From: Lachnospiraceae bacterium AM48-27BH
GTDB taxonomy: Bacteria > Bacillota > Clostridia > Lachnospirales > Lachnospiraceae
Direction of reading: 5' to 3'
Assembly (NCBI GenBank): GCA_003478355.1
Contig: QUFC01000007.1
Coordinates: 54,247-118,246 of the forward strand
Length of the DNA stretch: 64,000 bases
A model generated the notes under the pieces. It ran no database searches, was not told where the DNA came from, and was given only the letters and a program-made list of their open reading frames with translations. Shown in pieces: positions 6,948 to 15,667 of the stretch; position 1 is the first letter of the stretch, and every line of letters begins with the position of its first letter. The translations under genes and the position numbers were made by a program.

Positions 6948-8051
6948 GTGGAACGGAAATTTTATTTTTACACGGATCAGATGACCGTAGGCTATGGTGG
7001 AAGACCATTGATCAAAAATATCCGTATGGAAGTGGAAAAGGGGGAGATCCTGACGCTGATCGGTCCCAATGGCGCAGGAAAATCCACTATTTTCAAGAGC
7101 ATCACCAGACAGCTGGCAATCCTTGGAGGAAGTGTCTGGGTAGATGGCCGGGAGATGGGGCAGATGTCCGGGAAAGAACTGGCAAGAAAACAGGCGGTGG
7201 TTCTGACCGGGCGGATGGAGACTGAATATATGACCTGCGGGGAGGTGGTGGCTTCCGGCCGCTATCCCTACACCGGCTGGCTGGGGATCCCGGGAAAAGA
7301 AGACCTGGAAAAGGTGGACGAGGCCTTAGCCCTGGTCAGTGGGGAAGAATTAAAAGAAAGGGATTTTGCTGCCATCAGCGATGGCCAGCGTCAGAAGATC
7401 CTTCTGGCCAGAGCCATCTGCCAGGAACCGGAGCTGATCATCTTAGATGAGCCGACTTCGTATCTGGATGTGAAGCATAAGCTGGAATTTCTGACGGTCT
7501 TGAGAAAACTGGTGCGGGAACGGAACATGGCGGTGGTCATGTCTCTCCACGAATTGGATCTGGCCCAGAAGATCTCTGACCGGGTCATGACCGTCTGTGA
7601 GGGCCGTGTTGACCGGATCGGGATGCCGGAGGATATTTTTACGGACGAGTATATAAACTGCCTTTACAACGTTACAGAAGGCTCCTACCATGAAGCATTT
7701 GGAGCCATGGAGTTACCAGCTGCGAAAGCAGCCCCCCAGGTTTTTGTCATCGGTGGAGGTGGGAGCGGCCTGGCAGTGTACCGGAAATTGGCGCGGCTGG
7801 AGATTCCGTTTGCCACAGGGGTCCTTCATGAGCATGACATCGATTATGAGGCGGCAAAATACAGCGCGGCACAAGTGATTGTGGAAGAGGCATTTGAGCC
7901 CATCCGGGAAGAAACACGAAAAAAGGCACTTTTGTGTATGGAACAATGCCCGGAGGTGATCTGTTGTCTGACACATTTTGGAACCATAAACCAGGGAAAT
8001 AAAATTCTTTTGGAGACGGCCCGGAGACAGAAAAAACTGAAAAATTCGTAA
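6948..8051 (+). CDS. BtuD/FecE-type ABC ATPase with a C-terminal extra domain
   Basis: The start is GTG 6948, after AAAGGAGGCAGG, giving 367 residues. Residues 1-250 are an ABC ATPase with Walker A GPNGAGKST, signature ISDGQRQK (Asp where Gly is usual, common in this subfamily), Walker B LIILDEPT and the switch histidine in MSLHELD. Residues about 265-367 are an added domain beginning QVFVIGGGGSGLAVYRKL, which resembles a nucleotide-binding Rossmann segment. The role of this extension is unknown; a regulatory or corrinoid-handling function is speculation. It powers the uptake system together with the upstream permease. Confidence 0.88.
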   Translation: MERKFYFYTDQMTVGYGGRPLIKNIRMEVEKGEILTLIGPNGAGKSTIFKSITRQLAILGGSVWVDGREMGQMSGKELARKQAVVLTGRMETEYMTCGEVVASGRYPYTGWLGIPGKEDLEKVDEALALVSGEELKERDFAAISDGQRQKILLARAICQEPELIILDEPTSYLDVKHKLEFLTVLRKLVRERNMAVVMSLHELDLAQKISDRVMTVCEGRVDRIGMPEDIFTDEYINCLYNVTEGSYHEAFGAMELPAAKAAPQVFVIGGGGSGLAVYRKLARLEIPFATGVLHEHDIDYEAAKYSAAQVIVEEAFEPIREETRKKALLCMEQCPEVICCLTHFGTINQGNKILLETARRQKKLKNS

Positions 8052-8129
8052 AATCCAGCATCTAAGCCATCTTTTTGGTATCGAAAGTATGTTCGAAGAA
8101 ATGTCTTGAAAGAAAAGCAGAAGAACCTA

Positions 8130-8158
8130 TTGACTTTTCATTCCAGGCTCCCTATAAT
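8130..8158 (+). promoter_or_regulatory. Promoter of nrdD
   Basis: TTGACT (8130-8135) and TATAAT (8153-8158) are separated by 17 bp, a near-ideal sigma-A promoter. The two NrdR boxes follow about 20 bp downstream. Confidence 0.82.
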
Positions 8159-8178
8159 TGAAAATGCACGTTGTAACC

Positions 8179-8225
8179 ACACTAGATATAGTATCTAGGA
8201 TTACATAAAACACAAGATATTTTGT
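8179..8225 (+). promoter_or_regulatory. Pair of NrdR boxes before nrdD
   Basis: Two 16-bp sites, ACACTAGATATAGTAT (8179-8194) and ACACAAGATATTTTGT (8210-8225), match the NrdR consensus. Their starts are 31 bp apart, i.e. three helical turns, the spacing typical of paired NrdR boxes. NrdR senses ATP/dATP and represses ribonucleotide reductase genes. The sites lie just downstream of the promoter, so NrdR would act as a roadblock. Confidence 0.85.
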
Positions 8226-8272
8226 ATTTGCACGATAGTTGATTTTTGTGATTTCTGAAGGGAGTTTACGGG

Positions 8273-10504
8273 ATGGAAGAGTTACACAAACGAGTGATCA
8301 AGCGAAGCGGGGAAGAAGTGGACTTTGACCTGCATAAGATCGTCAATGCGATCAACGCTGCCAATGAAGAGACAGATAAGCTGCATCAGATGAATCCGTA
8401 CCAGATCAAGGCGGTAGCGGAGAATGTAGCTGACAAGATCGCAGGCATGACCCATGCGATCCATGTAGAGGATATCCAGGATATCGTCGAGACCAGCATT
8501 ATGGAGATGCGTGGATACGAGGTAGCACAGAAGTATGTGCGTTACCGCTATAAGAGAGAGCTGTCCCGCAAGTCCAACACCACCGATAATGGAATTCTGG
8601 CCCTGATCGACCAGCTGAACGAAGAAGTAAAGCAGGAGAATTCTAACAAGAACCCGGTGATCAACTCTACCCAGCGTGACTACATGGCTGGTGAGGTCAG
8701 CAAGGATCTGACTATGCGTATCCTGCTTCCAGAGGAGATTGTAAAAGCCCATGAAGAAGGTATTATTCATTTTCATGATTCTGATTATTTCGCACAGAAA
8801 GAGCATAACTGCGATCTGATCAACTTAGAGGATATGCTGCAGAATGGTACGGTCATCAGCGAGACCATGATCGAGAAGCCGCACAGCTTCTTTACTGCCT
8901 GCAACGTTACCACCCAGATCGTTGCCCAGGTAGCCAGCAACCAGTACGGCGGACAGTCCTTTACGCTGTCCCACCTGGCTCCATTTGTGGATATCAGCCG
9001 CCAGAAGATCCGTAAGGCGGTGATCGAGGAGCGTACCGAATGCGGCGATTCCCTGGATGAGGAGATCGTAAATAAGGTTGTGGAGAAGCGTTTGAGAACT
9101 GAGGTCCAGAGCGGTATCCAGACCATCCAGTATCAGCTGATCACTCTGATGACCTGTAACGGCCAGGCTCCGTTCGTGACCATGTTCATGTATCTGGACG
9201 AGGTTCCGGAGGGGCAGACCAGAGATGACCTGGCGCTGATCATCGAGGAGGCGCTGCGCCAGAGAATGCAGGGCGTGAAGAATGAGAAGGGCATCTGGAT
9301 CACACCGGCATTCCCGAAGCTGATCTATGTGCTGGATGAGGATAATATCACCGAGGATTCCAAATACTGGTATCTGACCAGGCTGGCAGCGGAGTGTACC
9401 GCGAAACGTATGGTTCCGGATTACATTTCTGCCAAGGTTATGCGCCAGTTAAAGAAGGGTGATGTGTATCCGTGCATGGGCTGCCGTTCTTTCCCGACGG
9501 TGGAAGACAGTCAGAGAAATCCGGACGGATCCAGAAAATACTATGGCCGTTTCAACCAGGGCGTTGTCACCATCAACTTAGTCGATGTGGCGTGTTCTTC
9601 TGAGGGCGATATGGAGAAATTCTGGGATATCTTAGAGGAGCGTCTGGAACTGTGCCATCGTGCTTTAAGATGCCGTCATGAGAGACTGTTAGGAACCACC
9701 TCCGATGTGGCTCCGATCCTGTGGCAGCACGGCGCCTTAGCAAGACTGAAAAAGGGTGAGACCATCGACAAACTGTTATTTAACGGCTATTCCACCATTT
9801 CCCTGGGATATGCTGGTTTATGTGAGATGTGCGTGAGAATGCTTGGCAAGACCCACACTTCTCCGGAAGGCCAGAAGTTCGCTCTGGAAGTGATGCAGAA
9901 GCTGAATGACAAGTGCAATGAATGGAAAGCTGCTGAGAACATCAGTTATTCCGTATATGGCACTCCGATGGAGTCTACCACTTATAAATTTGCCAAATGC
10001 TTACAGAAGCGTTTTGGTGTCATTCCAGGTGTAACAGATAAGAATTATATCACCAACAGCTATCATGTACACGTAACCGAGCATATTGATGCCTTCAGCA
10101 AGCTGAAATTCGAGGCAGAATTCCAGAAGCTGTCCCCTGGCGGCGCAATCAGCTACGTGGAGGTTCCAAACCTGCAGAACAACATCGAGGCAGTGCTGTC
10201 TGTGATGAAGTTTATTTACGATAACATCGTATACGCAGAGCTGAACACCAAGAGCGACTACTGCGAGCACTGCGGCTATGACGGTGAGATCAAGATCATC
10301 ACCGAGCCAAACGGCAAGCTGGTATGGGAGTGTCCAAACTGCGGATGCCGCGACCAGGAGCAGTTATTCGTTGCCAGACGTACCTGCGGCTATATCGGAA
10401 CCCAGTTCTGGAATCAGGGAAGAACCCAGGAGATCCGGGACCGAGTGCTCCATATGTCCAACAGTACCTTCCAGGAGGCTTCCGAGCTGGCACATCAGAA
10501 CTAA
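8273..10504 (+). CDS. nrdD: Anaerobic (class III) ribonucleoside-triphosphate reductase
   Basis: NrdD reduces ribonucleoside triphosphates to deoxy forms in anaerobic cells using a glycyl radical made by NrdG. At 743 residues it is of usual length. An ATP-cone domain covers about residues 4-95 (RVIKRSGEEVDFDLHKIVNA). Central motifs include NPVINSTQRDYMAGE and MTCNGQAPFVT. Near the C-terminus a four-cysteine zinc site is seen (CEHCGYDG then CPNCGC), followed by the glycyl-radical loop TCGYIGTQFWNQGR with the Gly near residue 705. Promoter and paired NrdR boxes lie upstream; the activase gene follows after a repeat-filled gap. Confidence 0.97.
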   Translation: MEELHKRVIKRSGEEVDFDLHKIVNAINAANEETDKLHQMNPYQIKAVAENVADKIAGMTHAIHVEDIQDIVETSIMEMRGYEVAQKYVRYRYKRELSRKSNTTDNGILALIDQLNEEVKQENSNKNPVINSTQRDYMAGEVSKDLTMRILLPEEIVKAHEEGIIHFHDSDYFAQKEHNCDLINLEDMLQNGTVISETMIEKPHSFFTACNVTTQIVAQVASNQYGGQSFTLSHLAPFVDISRQKIRKAVIEERTECGDSLDEEIVNKVVEKRLRTEVQSGIQTIQYQLITLMTCNGQAPFVTMFMYLDEVPEGQTRDDLALIIEEALRQRMQGVKNEKGIWITPAFPKLIYVLDEDNITEDSKYWYLTRLAAECTAKRMVPDYISAKVMRQLKKGDVYPCMGCRSFPTVEDSQRNPDGSRKYYGRFNQGVVTINLVDVACSSEGDMEKFWDILEERLELCHRALRCRHERLLGTTSDVAPILWQHGALARLKKGETIDKLLFNGYSTISLGYAGLCEMCVRMLGKTHTSPEGQKFALEVMQKLNDKCNEWKAAENISYSVYGTPMESTTYKFAKCLQKRFGVIPGVTDKNYITNSYHVHVTEHIDAFSKLKFEAEFQKLSPGGAISYVEVPNLQNNIEAVLSVMKFIYDNIVYAELNTKSDYCEHCGYDGEIKIITEPNGKLVWECPNCGCRDQEQLFVARRTCGYIGTQFWNQGRTQEIRDRVLHMSNSTFQEASELAHQN

Positions 10505-10523
10505 AACGACAGGACACATAAAA

Positions 10524-10837
10524 AAGAATGCCGTCGCAGTCAAAAGCGGCGGCATTCTTGTGTCATAGGAAACTTCGCCTATGACACAAAAACGCTCCGC
10601 GGGATCGCACTGTGGCGGAGTGGAAGAATGTCGCTAAGGATCGCACTGCGGCAGAGTGGAAGAGTGCCGCTAAAGCGACCCGCCGCAGGCGGAGAATCCT
10701 GCAAGCAGGATTCTTTTTATGTCATAGGAAACTTCGTCCTATGACATAAAAACGCTCCGCGGGATGCGCACTCGCGCGAAGAAGGAATATGTCGCAAGCG
10801 ACCGCGCTCGGCGCGAGAATGTGCCAAGGCACATTCT
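10524..10837. repeat. Mosaic of hairpin repeats between nrdD and nrdG
   Basis: Elements in order: a 14-bp terminator-like hairpin (10524-10559); a GTCATAGG/CCTATGAC hairpin (10559-10588), whose second copy (10718-10748) has changed both arms together (TGTG/CACA to TATG/CATA); after each copy the text AAAACGCTCCGCGGGAT; a 36-bp imperfect tandem duplication (10603-10638, 10639-10674); and two more AGAAT...ATTCT hairpins (10693-10714, 10816-10837) with T tracts. Paired changes in the stems indicate selection on structure. These may dampen transcription into nrdG or be mobile repeats. Confidence 0.8.
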
Positions 10838-10864
10838 TTCTTGTATTAGAGGGAGGAAAATAAG

Positions 10865-11392
10865 ATGCATGTAGGAGAGATCATGCAGGCGGACTGCGCC
10901 AATGGAGTAGGGATCCGCTTAAGCCTGTTCGTCAGCGGCTGCACCAACCGGTGCAAAGGCTGTTTTAACGAGCAGACCTGGGATTTTAACTATGGGAACC
11001 TGTGGACTCCAGAACTGGAGCAGTTCTTTATAGACACTTTAGCCAAACCATTCTACGATGGCATGACCATTCTGGGTGGAGAACCCTTTGAACCTGAAAA
11101 CCAGCCGGAGGTAGCAGGACTGATCAATCGTGTCCGCCGGGAACTGCCGGAGAAGAATATCTGGATCTATACCGGTTTTGTCTATGACCGTGATCTGGTA
11201 CCGGGCGGCAGAAAGTATACCGATTACACCGACCAGATCTTAGATCAGACCGATATCCTCATTGACGGTCCTTTTGTTCTGGAAGAAAAGGATATCCGTC
11301 TGAAATTCCGGGGATCTCGTAATCAGAGAATCCTGGATATGAAACAGACCAGAAAGAGCGGCCAGATCGTGTTAAGCCCATTAAACAAGTAA
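10865..11392 (+). CDS. nrdG: Anaerobic ribonucleotide reductase-activating protein
   Basis: NrdG is a radical S-adenosylmethionine enzyme that installs the glycyl radical on NrdD. The 175-residue length fits. The iron-sulfur cysteines are in SGCTNRCKGCFNEQTW (CxxxCxxC, about residues 27-34), followed by the GGEPF motif (about residues 76-80) of the radical-SAM fold. GGGAGG precedes the start. It is separated from nrdD by about 360 bp of hairpin repeats, yet no convincing new promoter is seen, so it likely depends on read-through from nrdD. Confidence 0.95.
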   Translation: MHVGEIMQADCANGVGIRLSLFVSGCTNRCKGCFNEQTWDFNYGNLWTPELEQFFIDTLAKPFYDGMTILGGEPFEPENQPEVAGLINRVRRELPEKNIWIYTGFVYDRDLVPGGRKYTDYTDQILDQTDILIDGPFVLEEKDIRLKFRGSRNQRILDMKQTRKSGQIVLSPLNK

Positions 11393-11407
11393 TCCAGTAC
11401 CGCAGAC

Positions 11408-11455
11408 AAACGGCTCCCATCATGGATGTTTTCTGATCCATGATGGGAGCCGTTT
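11408..11455. terminator. Bidirectional terminator between nrdG and the ABC exporter
   Basis: A perfect 20-bp inverted repeat (11408-11427 with 11436-11455) begins AAA and ends TTT. It separates two converging transcription units. Confidence 0.88.
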
Positions 11456-11472
11456 CCTGGACTAGAATCATC

Positions 11473-13281
11473 TTAAGCAAACTGCGAATAAAACAATTTC
11501 GCATAAAATCCATTTTTCTTCAGTAATTCCTTATGGGTTCCCTGCTCAATAATATCCCCATCTTTTACAACAAGAATACGATCTGCGTTCTGAATGGTTG
11601 ATAACCGGTGCGCGATTACAAAACAGGTTTTCCCTGCCATCAGTCTCCGCATGGCTGACTGGATCTGGATCTCCGTCCGGGTATCTACATTGCTGGTGGC
11701 CTCATCCAGGATCAGCATCTGTGCATTCAAAAGCATGGCCCTCGCAATGGTCATCAGCTGCTTCTGTCCCTGGGAAATATTAATTCCCGCTTCTGTCAGC
11801 AGCGTATCATAGCCCTGTGGCAGAGAACTGATGAATTCGTGGATATGTGCTGCTTTTGCAGCCTCTTCCACCTGTTCTAAGGTTGCTTCCGGACGCCCAT
11901 AGGCGATATTTTCCCGGATCGTTCCCGTAAAAAGCCAGGTATCCTGTAAAACCATGGCATAAGCCAGACGCAGGCTCTTTCGTGTTACCTGTCTGATCGG
12001 TGTGCCATCGATGGAAATGCTTCCACTCTGCGGATCATAAAACCGCATCAAAAGGTTGATCAGGGTGGTCTTTCCTGCTCCGGTAGGTCCTACGATGGCG
12101 GTCAGGGACCCGCCAGCTGCTTTTAAAGACAAGTCATGGATGATCGGTTTCTCCGGCTGGTAACCAAAATGAATGTGCTCCATGGCAACTGCGCCCTCAT
12201 GGACATGTAGTTCTTTGGCATCGGCCGCGTCTTCCGGCTCTGGTCTGGTATCCAGAAGCACAAATACCCGTTCCGCTGCAGCCAGAGAAGACTGCAGTTC
12301 GCTGATGACGTTAGCCAGCTCATTGATCGGGCCGGAAAATTTCCTGGAATACAGAACAAACGAGGATAATTCTCCTAAGGTTAGGGTGAAACGCCCTCCA
12401 AACAGATACAGAAGTGCGCCAAATACAGAGATCAGGGACAGAGACAGGTTGTTCATAAAATTAACAGCCGGTCCCATAGGCGCAGAGGTGTAATCCGCCT
12501 GGTAATAAGCGTTGCAGGCATCGGTGTTTTTTAACTGGAAACGTGCGTTCATGGTGTCTTCCTGATGATAGGCCTTCACGGTCTTATGTCCGGAAATCGA
12601 TTCCTCTGTATAACCGTTTAATTCCCCAATTTTCGCAGAACGCCGGCTGAAAACAGGGCGGGCCAGTCCGGCCAGATGGCTGGTCAGGAAAAAAGACAGC
12701 GGCACGGTAAAAGCGAATACCAGGACCAGAAGCGGATTGATCCGCAGCATCATGATCAGGGAACCGAAGATCACGATGGTACTGGAGCAGGTCTGGACCA
12801 GATCCTGGGACATGGAAGTGTTGATGGTATCAATATCATAGGAAATGTGGCTGATGATATCGCCGGTCTGGTGCTGGTCAAAAAAACTGACCGGGAGAGT
12901 CATCAGATGGCGGAATACGTCCGAACGCATCTGCTGGACGATCTTCTGGCTGAGGCGGATCAAAGTCCGGGACAGCAGCCATTCAAACAGAGCAGAGATT
13001 CCGTAGCAGGCAAGCATCATACCACAGTAGAAAAAGACCTTTGGAAATTCCACATTGCCTTTTCCGTGGATGGCATCGACGGCCATACCAGAAAGCTTGG
13101 GACCTGTCAAAGCCAGGATGTTGCTGGTAAGAGTCATAAAAAGAGCCAGAAACAGAAACCATTTGAAATGATATAAGTACTTCCACAGGCGTTTTAAGAT
13201 CTGGGTGGTCTTCATTTTAGGCTTGTCCGCGATCCCTTTCTGGAATGCGGGACCACCGCCCATAATCCGGTTGGCGTTCAT
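11473..13281 (-). CDS. ABC exporter half-transporter, second subunit
   Basis: This 602-residue protein has an N-terminal membrane domain with about six segments (residues 35-330) and a C-terminal ATPase with Walker A GPTGAGKTT, signature NISQGQKQ, Walker B LILDEAT and the switch His in IAHRLST. Such pairs export drugs, peptides or lipids. Its start overlaps the stop of the partner gene by 4 bp (ATGA), so translation is coupled and a heterodimer is likely. This subunit carries a complete catalytic Glu (DEATS), whereas the partner has Asp-Asp at that place. The substrate is unknown; control by a MarR protein suggests a toxic compound. Confidence 0.9.
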   Translation of the reverse strand: MNANRIMGGGPAFQKGIADKPKMKTTQILKRLWKYLYHFKWFLFLALFMTLTSNILALTGPKLSGMAVDAIHGKGNVEFPKVFFYCGMMLACYGISALFEWLLSRTLIRLSQKIVQQMRSDVFRHLMTLPVSFFDQHQTGDIISHISYDIDTINTSMSQDLVQTCSSTIVIFGSLIMMLRINPLLVLVFAFTVPLSFFLTSHLAGLARPVFSRRSAKIGELNGYTEESISGHKTVKAYHQEDTMNARFQLKNTDACNAYYQADYTSAPMGPAVNFMNNLSLSLISVFGALLYLFGGRFTLTLGELSSFVLYSRKFSGPINELANVISELQSSLAAAERVFVLLDTRPEPEDAADAKELHVHEGAVAMEHIHFGYQPEKPIIHDLSLKAAGGSLTAIVGPTGAGKTTLINLLMRFYDPQSGSISIDGTPIRQVTRKSLRLAYAMVLQDTWLFTGTIRENIAYGRPEATLEQVEEAAKAAHIHEFISSLPQGYDTLLTEAGINISQGQKQLMTIARAMLLNAQMLILDEATSNVDTRTEIQIQSAMRRLMAGKTCFVIAHRLSTIQNADRILVVKDGDIIEQGTHKELLKKNGFYAKLFYSQFA

Positions 13282-15056
13282 GACAGGACCTCCTTTCTGA
13301 TGGTCTGATCATTAGCGGCAGGACAGGCATCGGGGCTGTCGGCATTTAACTGGCTCTGGGCGATTTCCTGATAGATGCGGCAGGTACGGATCAGTTCTTC
13401 GTGGGTTCCATATCCGATACAGCTGCCATGATCTAACACCAGGATGTGATCAGACTGCATGATGGAGCTGATGCGCTGGGCAATGATGATGGAAGTGGTA
13501 TTCTCCATATGATCGCGGATCGCCTGTCTGAGAGAAGCGTCGGTTTTATAGTCTAAGGCAGAGGATGAGTCATCCAGAACCAGGATCGGAGAGTTGCCGG
13601 CCAGGGCGCGGGCGATCAAAAGCCGCTGCTTCTGACCACCGGATAAATTGCTGCCACGGCTGCTTAGCTGGAATGCAAATCGATCTTCCTTCGTGGAAAT
13701 AAATTCTTCTGCCTGGGCATATCTGGCTGCCATTTTTAACTGTTCATCTGTCAATTCCCGGCCAAACCGGATATTTTCCGCTATGGTATCGGCAAAAAGA
13801 ACATCGGACTGGAATACGATACCGAATGCCTGGTGCAGGGTTTCCGTCGGGATCTTGCGGATATCGGTACCATTTAACCGGATCTGGCCTGCTGTTACGT
13901 CATAGAGCCGCAGCAGCAGATGGACGATGGTAGATTTGCCGCTTCCCGTGGCGCCGATGATGCCAAGGCTTTCTCCGCGTTTCAGGGTAAAGCTGATATT
14001 GGTTAAATTATCTTTCTGTCCAAGATAGGAAAAACTGACGTGATCGAAGGCCAGAAATTCATCAGGTGCTGCCTTCGGATCCTTTTCAGGATCACCGGGA
14101 ATGGTCTGAAGCTCTTCTGGCAATTCCAGGATTTCCTGGATCCGGTCGGCAGACGCAGAGCCTTTGGAATAGATCACGAACATTCTGGAGATGGAGATCA
14201 CAGCATTTAAGATGATGGTAAAATAGCTCTGAAAAGCGATGATCCGGCCGATCTGGGTGGTCCCGGAATATACCATGTAAGCGCCAAGCAAAATGACGAT
14301 CACCAGACCACTGTTTAAGTACAGGTTCATCAGCGGATTGGTGGTGGCCATAGTGATGCTGGCTGTCTGTTCCTGGTCAGACAGGTCTTTGCTGATCTTG
14401 TCAAAACGACCGGATTCATAATCTGTCTTTGATAAGGCTTTGATGATACGGATACCGGTGACACTTTCCCGGACCACCTGGATCATCCGGTCCACCTTTT
14501 TCTGGGTGACACTGTACATGGGGATTCCTTTGCGCAGGATCAGCCAGATGGTAAGCCCCATAAACGGCAGCATGGCAAGCAGGACGGCGCCAAGCCTGGG
14601 TTCCATGCTCATGGTGACGATCAGGCCGCCAAGCAGCAGGATCGGGGCCCGGACGCCCAGCCTCTGCATCATGCCGATCATCCGGTGCAGGTTGTAGGTG
14701 TCTGTGGTCAGACGGGAGATCACAGAAGGAATGGTGATGCGGTCCATCTGGGCGCAGGAAAGCAGGGTGGCTTTCTGGTAAAGGTCCCGGCGGACTTCCT
14801 CCGTTACATCCCTCGCCACGGCTGAGGCCATACGGTTTGGGATCACATTGAAGGCAAAAACAGCCGCAGAACAGAGGAGCATCATACAGCCCCATAACAG
14901 AACCCGTTGAAATTCTCCGGTGGGGATCACTTCATCAATGATGGTGGAGAGCATCCACGGGATCATCAGATCCAGCAGCGTTCCCATGAATTTAATGGTA
15001 AATCCAAGCCCTATGCGGCCAAGATAGGGATGAAGGTAAATGGCAAGGCGTTTCAT
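13278..15056 (-). CDS. ABC exporter half-transporter, first subunit (degenerate catalytic site)
   Basis: This 592-residue subunit has an N-terminal six-segment membrane domain and an ATPase with Walker A GATGSGKST and signature NLSGGQKQR. The Walker B motif reads LVLDDSSSALD, so Asp replaces the catalytic Glu. The switch position reads IIAQRISS, with Gln instead of His. Both changes are typical of the non-catalytic member of heterodimeric exporters of the LmrCD/BmrCD type. It begins inside the MarR stop codon (ATGA overlap) and itself overlaps the partner gene, giving a three-gene coupled operon. Confidence 0.9.
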   Translation of the reverse strand: MKRLAIYLHPYLGRIGLGFTIKFMGTLLDLMIPWMLSTIIDEVIPTGEFQRVLLWGCMMLLCSAAVFAFNVIPNRMASAVARDVTEEVRRDLYQKATLLSCAQMDRITIPSVISRLTTDTYNLHRMIGMMQRLGVRAPILLLGGLIVTMSMEPRLGAVLLAMLPFMGLTIWLILRKGIPMYSVTQKKVDRMIQVVRESVTGIRIIKALSKTDYESGRFDKISKDLSDQEQTASITMATTNPLMNLYLNSGLVIVILLGAYMVYSGTTQIGRIIAFQSYFTIILNAVISISRMFVIYSKGSASADRIQEILELPEELQTIPGDPEKDPKAAPDEFLAFDHVSFSYLGQKDNLTNISFTLKRGESLGIIGATGSGKSTIVHLLLRLYDVTAGQIRLNGTDIRKIPTETLHQAFGIVFQSDVLFADTIAENIRFGRELTDEQLKMAARYAQAEEFISTKEDRFAFQLSSRGSNLSGGQKQRLLIARALAGNSPILVLDDSSSALDYKTDASLRQAIRDHMENTTSIIIAQRISSIMQSDHILVLDHGSCIGYGTHEELIRTCRIYQEIAQSQLNADSPDACPAANDQTIRKEVLS

Positions 15057-15553
15057 GTACCGGTCTCCTTTCTGGAAGCGGCAGGAGGGGCCTGTTCCGG
15101 AGCCGGACAGCGTTCCGCCAGATGTTCCGGATGTCCAAGAGCCAGTTCCGCATTCGAATAAAGCCTGCGCAGCATGGAACTGAGCAGCAGGATCTCTTCA
15201 TCCGAAAATCCGTCATATAAAACCTGGTTCCATTCATGGAAGACTTCTCTGATTCTGGGAAGCAGCTCCTCGGCCTTGGCGGTCAGATATAGTTTTTGGA
15301 CCCGCCGGTCTTTCGGATCCGGCTCCCGGTGGATATAGCCGTTGGATTCCAGAGAAGCCAGGTGTCTGGCAATGACGCTTTTATCCTTGTAAAGCTGGGA
15401 AGCCAGCTGTTCCTGGGAAATACCAGGTGTCCGGTTGATGCAAAGAAGATAGGTGCATTGGATTCCGGTAATTCCGGAATCTGCCATTTTCTGGGTCCGG
15501 AAATAGTTGGTGCACCGCACGATCCGCATGAAGTCTCCGATGTGTTTTTCCAA
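15053..15553 (-). CDS. MarR-family regulator of the ABC exporter operon
   Basis: This 166-residue protein has a winged-helix domain. The recognition region (GISQEQLASQLYKDKSVIARHL) is followed by the wing (GYIHREPDPKDRRVQKLYLT). The start is probably TTG 15553, after AAAAAGGAGG. It is the first gene of the operon with both exporter genes. A palindrome of about 31 bp lies directly upstream, so it likely represses its own operon until an exported compound binds it. Confidence 0.9.
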   Translation of the reverse strand: MEKHIGDFMRIVRCTNYFRTQKMADSGITGIQCTYLLCINRTPGISQEQLASQLYKDKSVIARHLASLESNGYIHREPDPKDRRVQKLYLTAKAEELLPRIREVFHEWNQVLYDGFSDEEILLLSSMLRRLYSNAELALGHPEHLAERCPAPEQAPPAASRKETGT

Positions 15554-15577
15554 AATAGAGACGCCTCCTTTTTAGAT

Positions 15578-15608
15578 AGTTGCAATAACAACTGTTGCTT
15601 ATGCAACT
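15578..15608 (-). promoter_or_regulatory. Palindromic operator of the MarR/ABC exporter operon
   Basis: AGTTGCA (15578-15584) and TGCAACT (15602-15608) are the arms of a 31-bp near-perfect palindrome, with ACAACTGTTG at its centre. Nested symmetry suggests two MarR dimers may bind. The position is about 25 bp before the start codon. Confidence 0.78.
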
Positions 15609-15627
15609 ATTTTAAAACATAAAAATA

Positions 15628-15664
15628 AGAAAGTCAATGAGAACCATAGGCTCATTGACTTTCT
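15628..15664 (-). terminator. Terminator of the MATE gene
   Basis: A 14-bp perfect stem (15628-15641 with 15651-15664) is followed on the minus strand by TATTTTTATG. It lies 4 bp after the MATE stop codon. Confidence 0.85.
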
Positions 15665-15667
15665 GTA

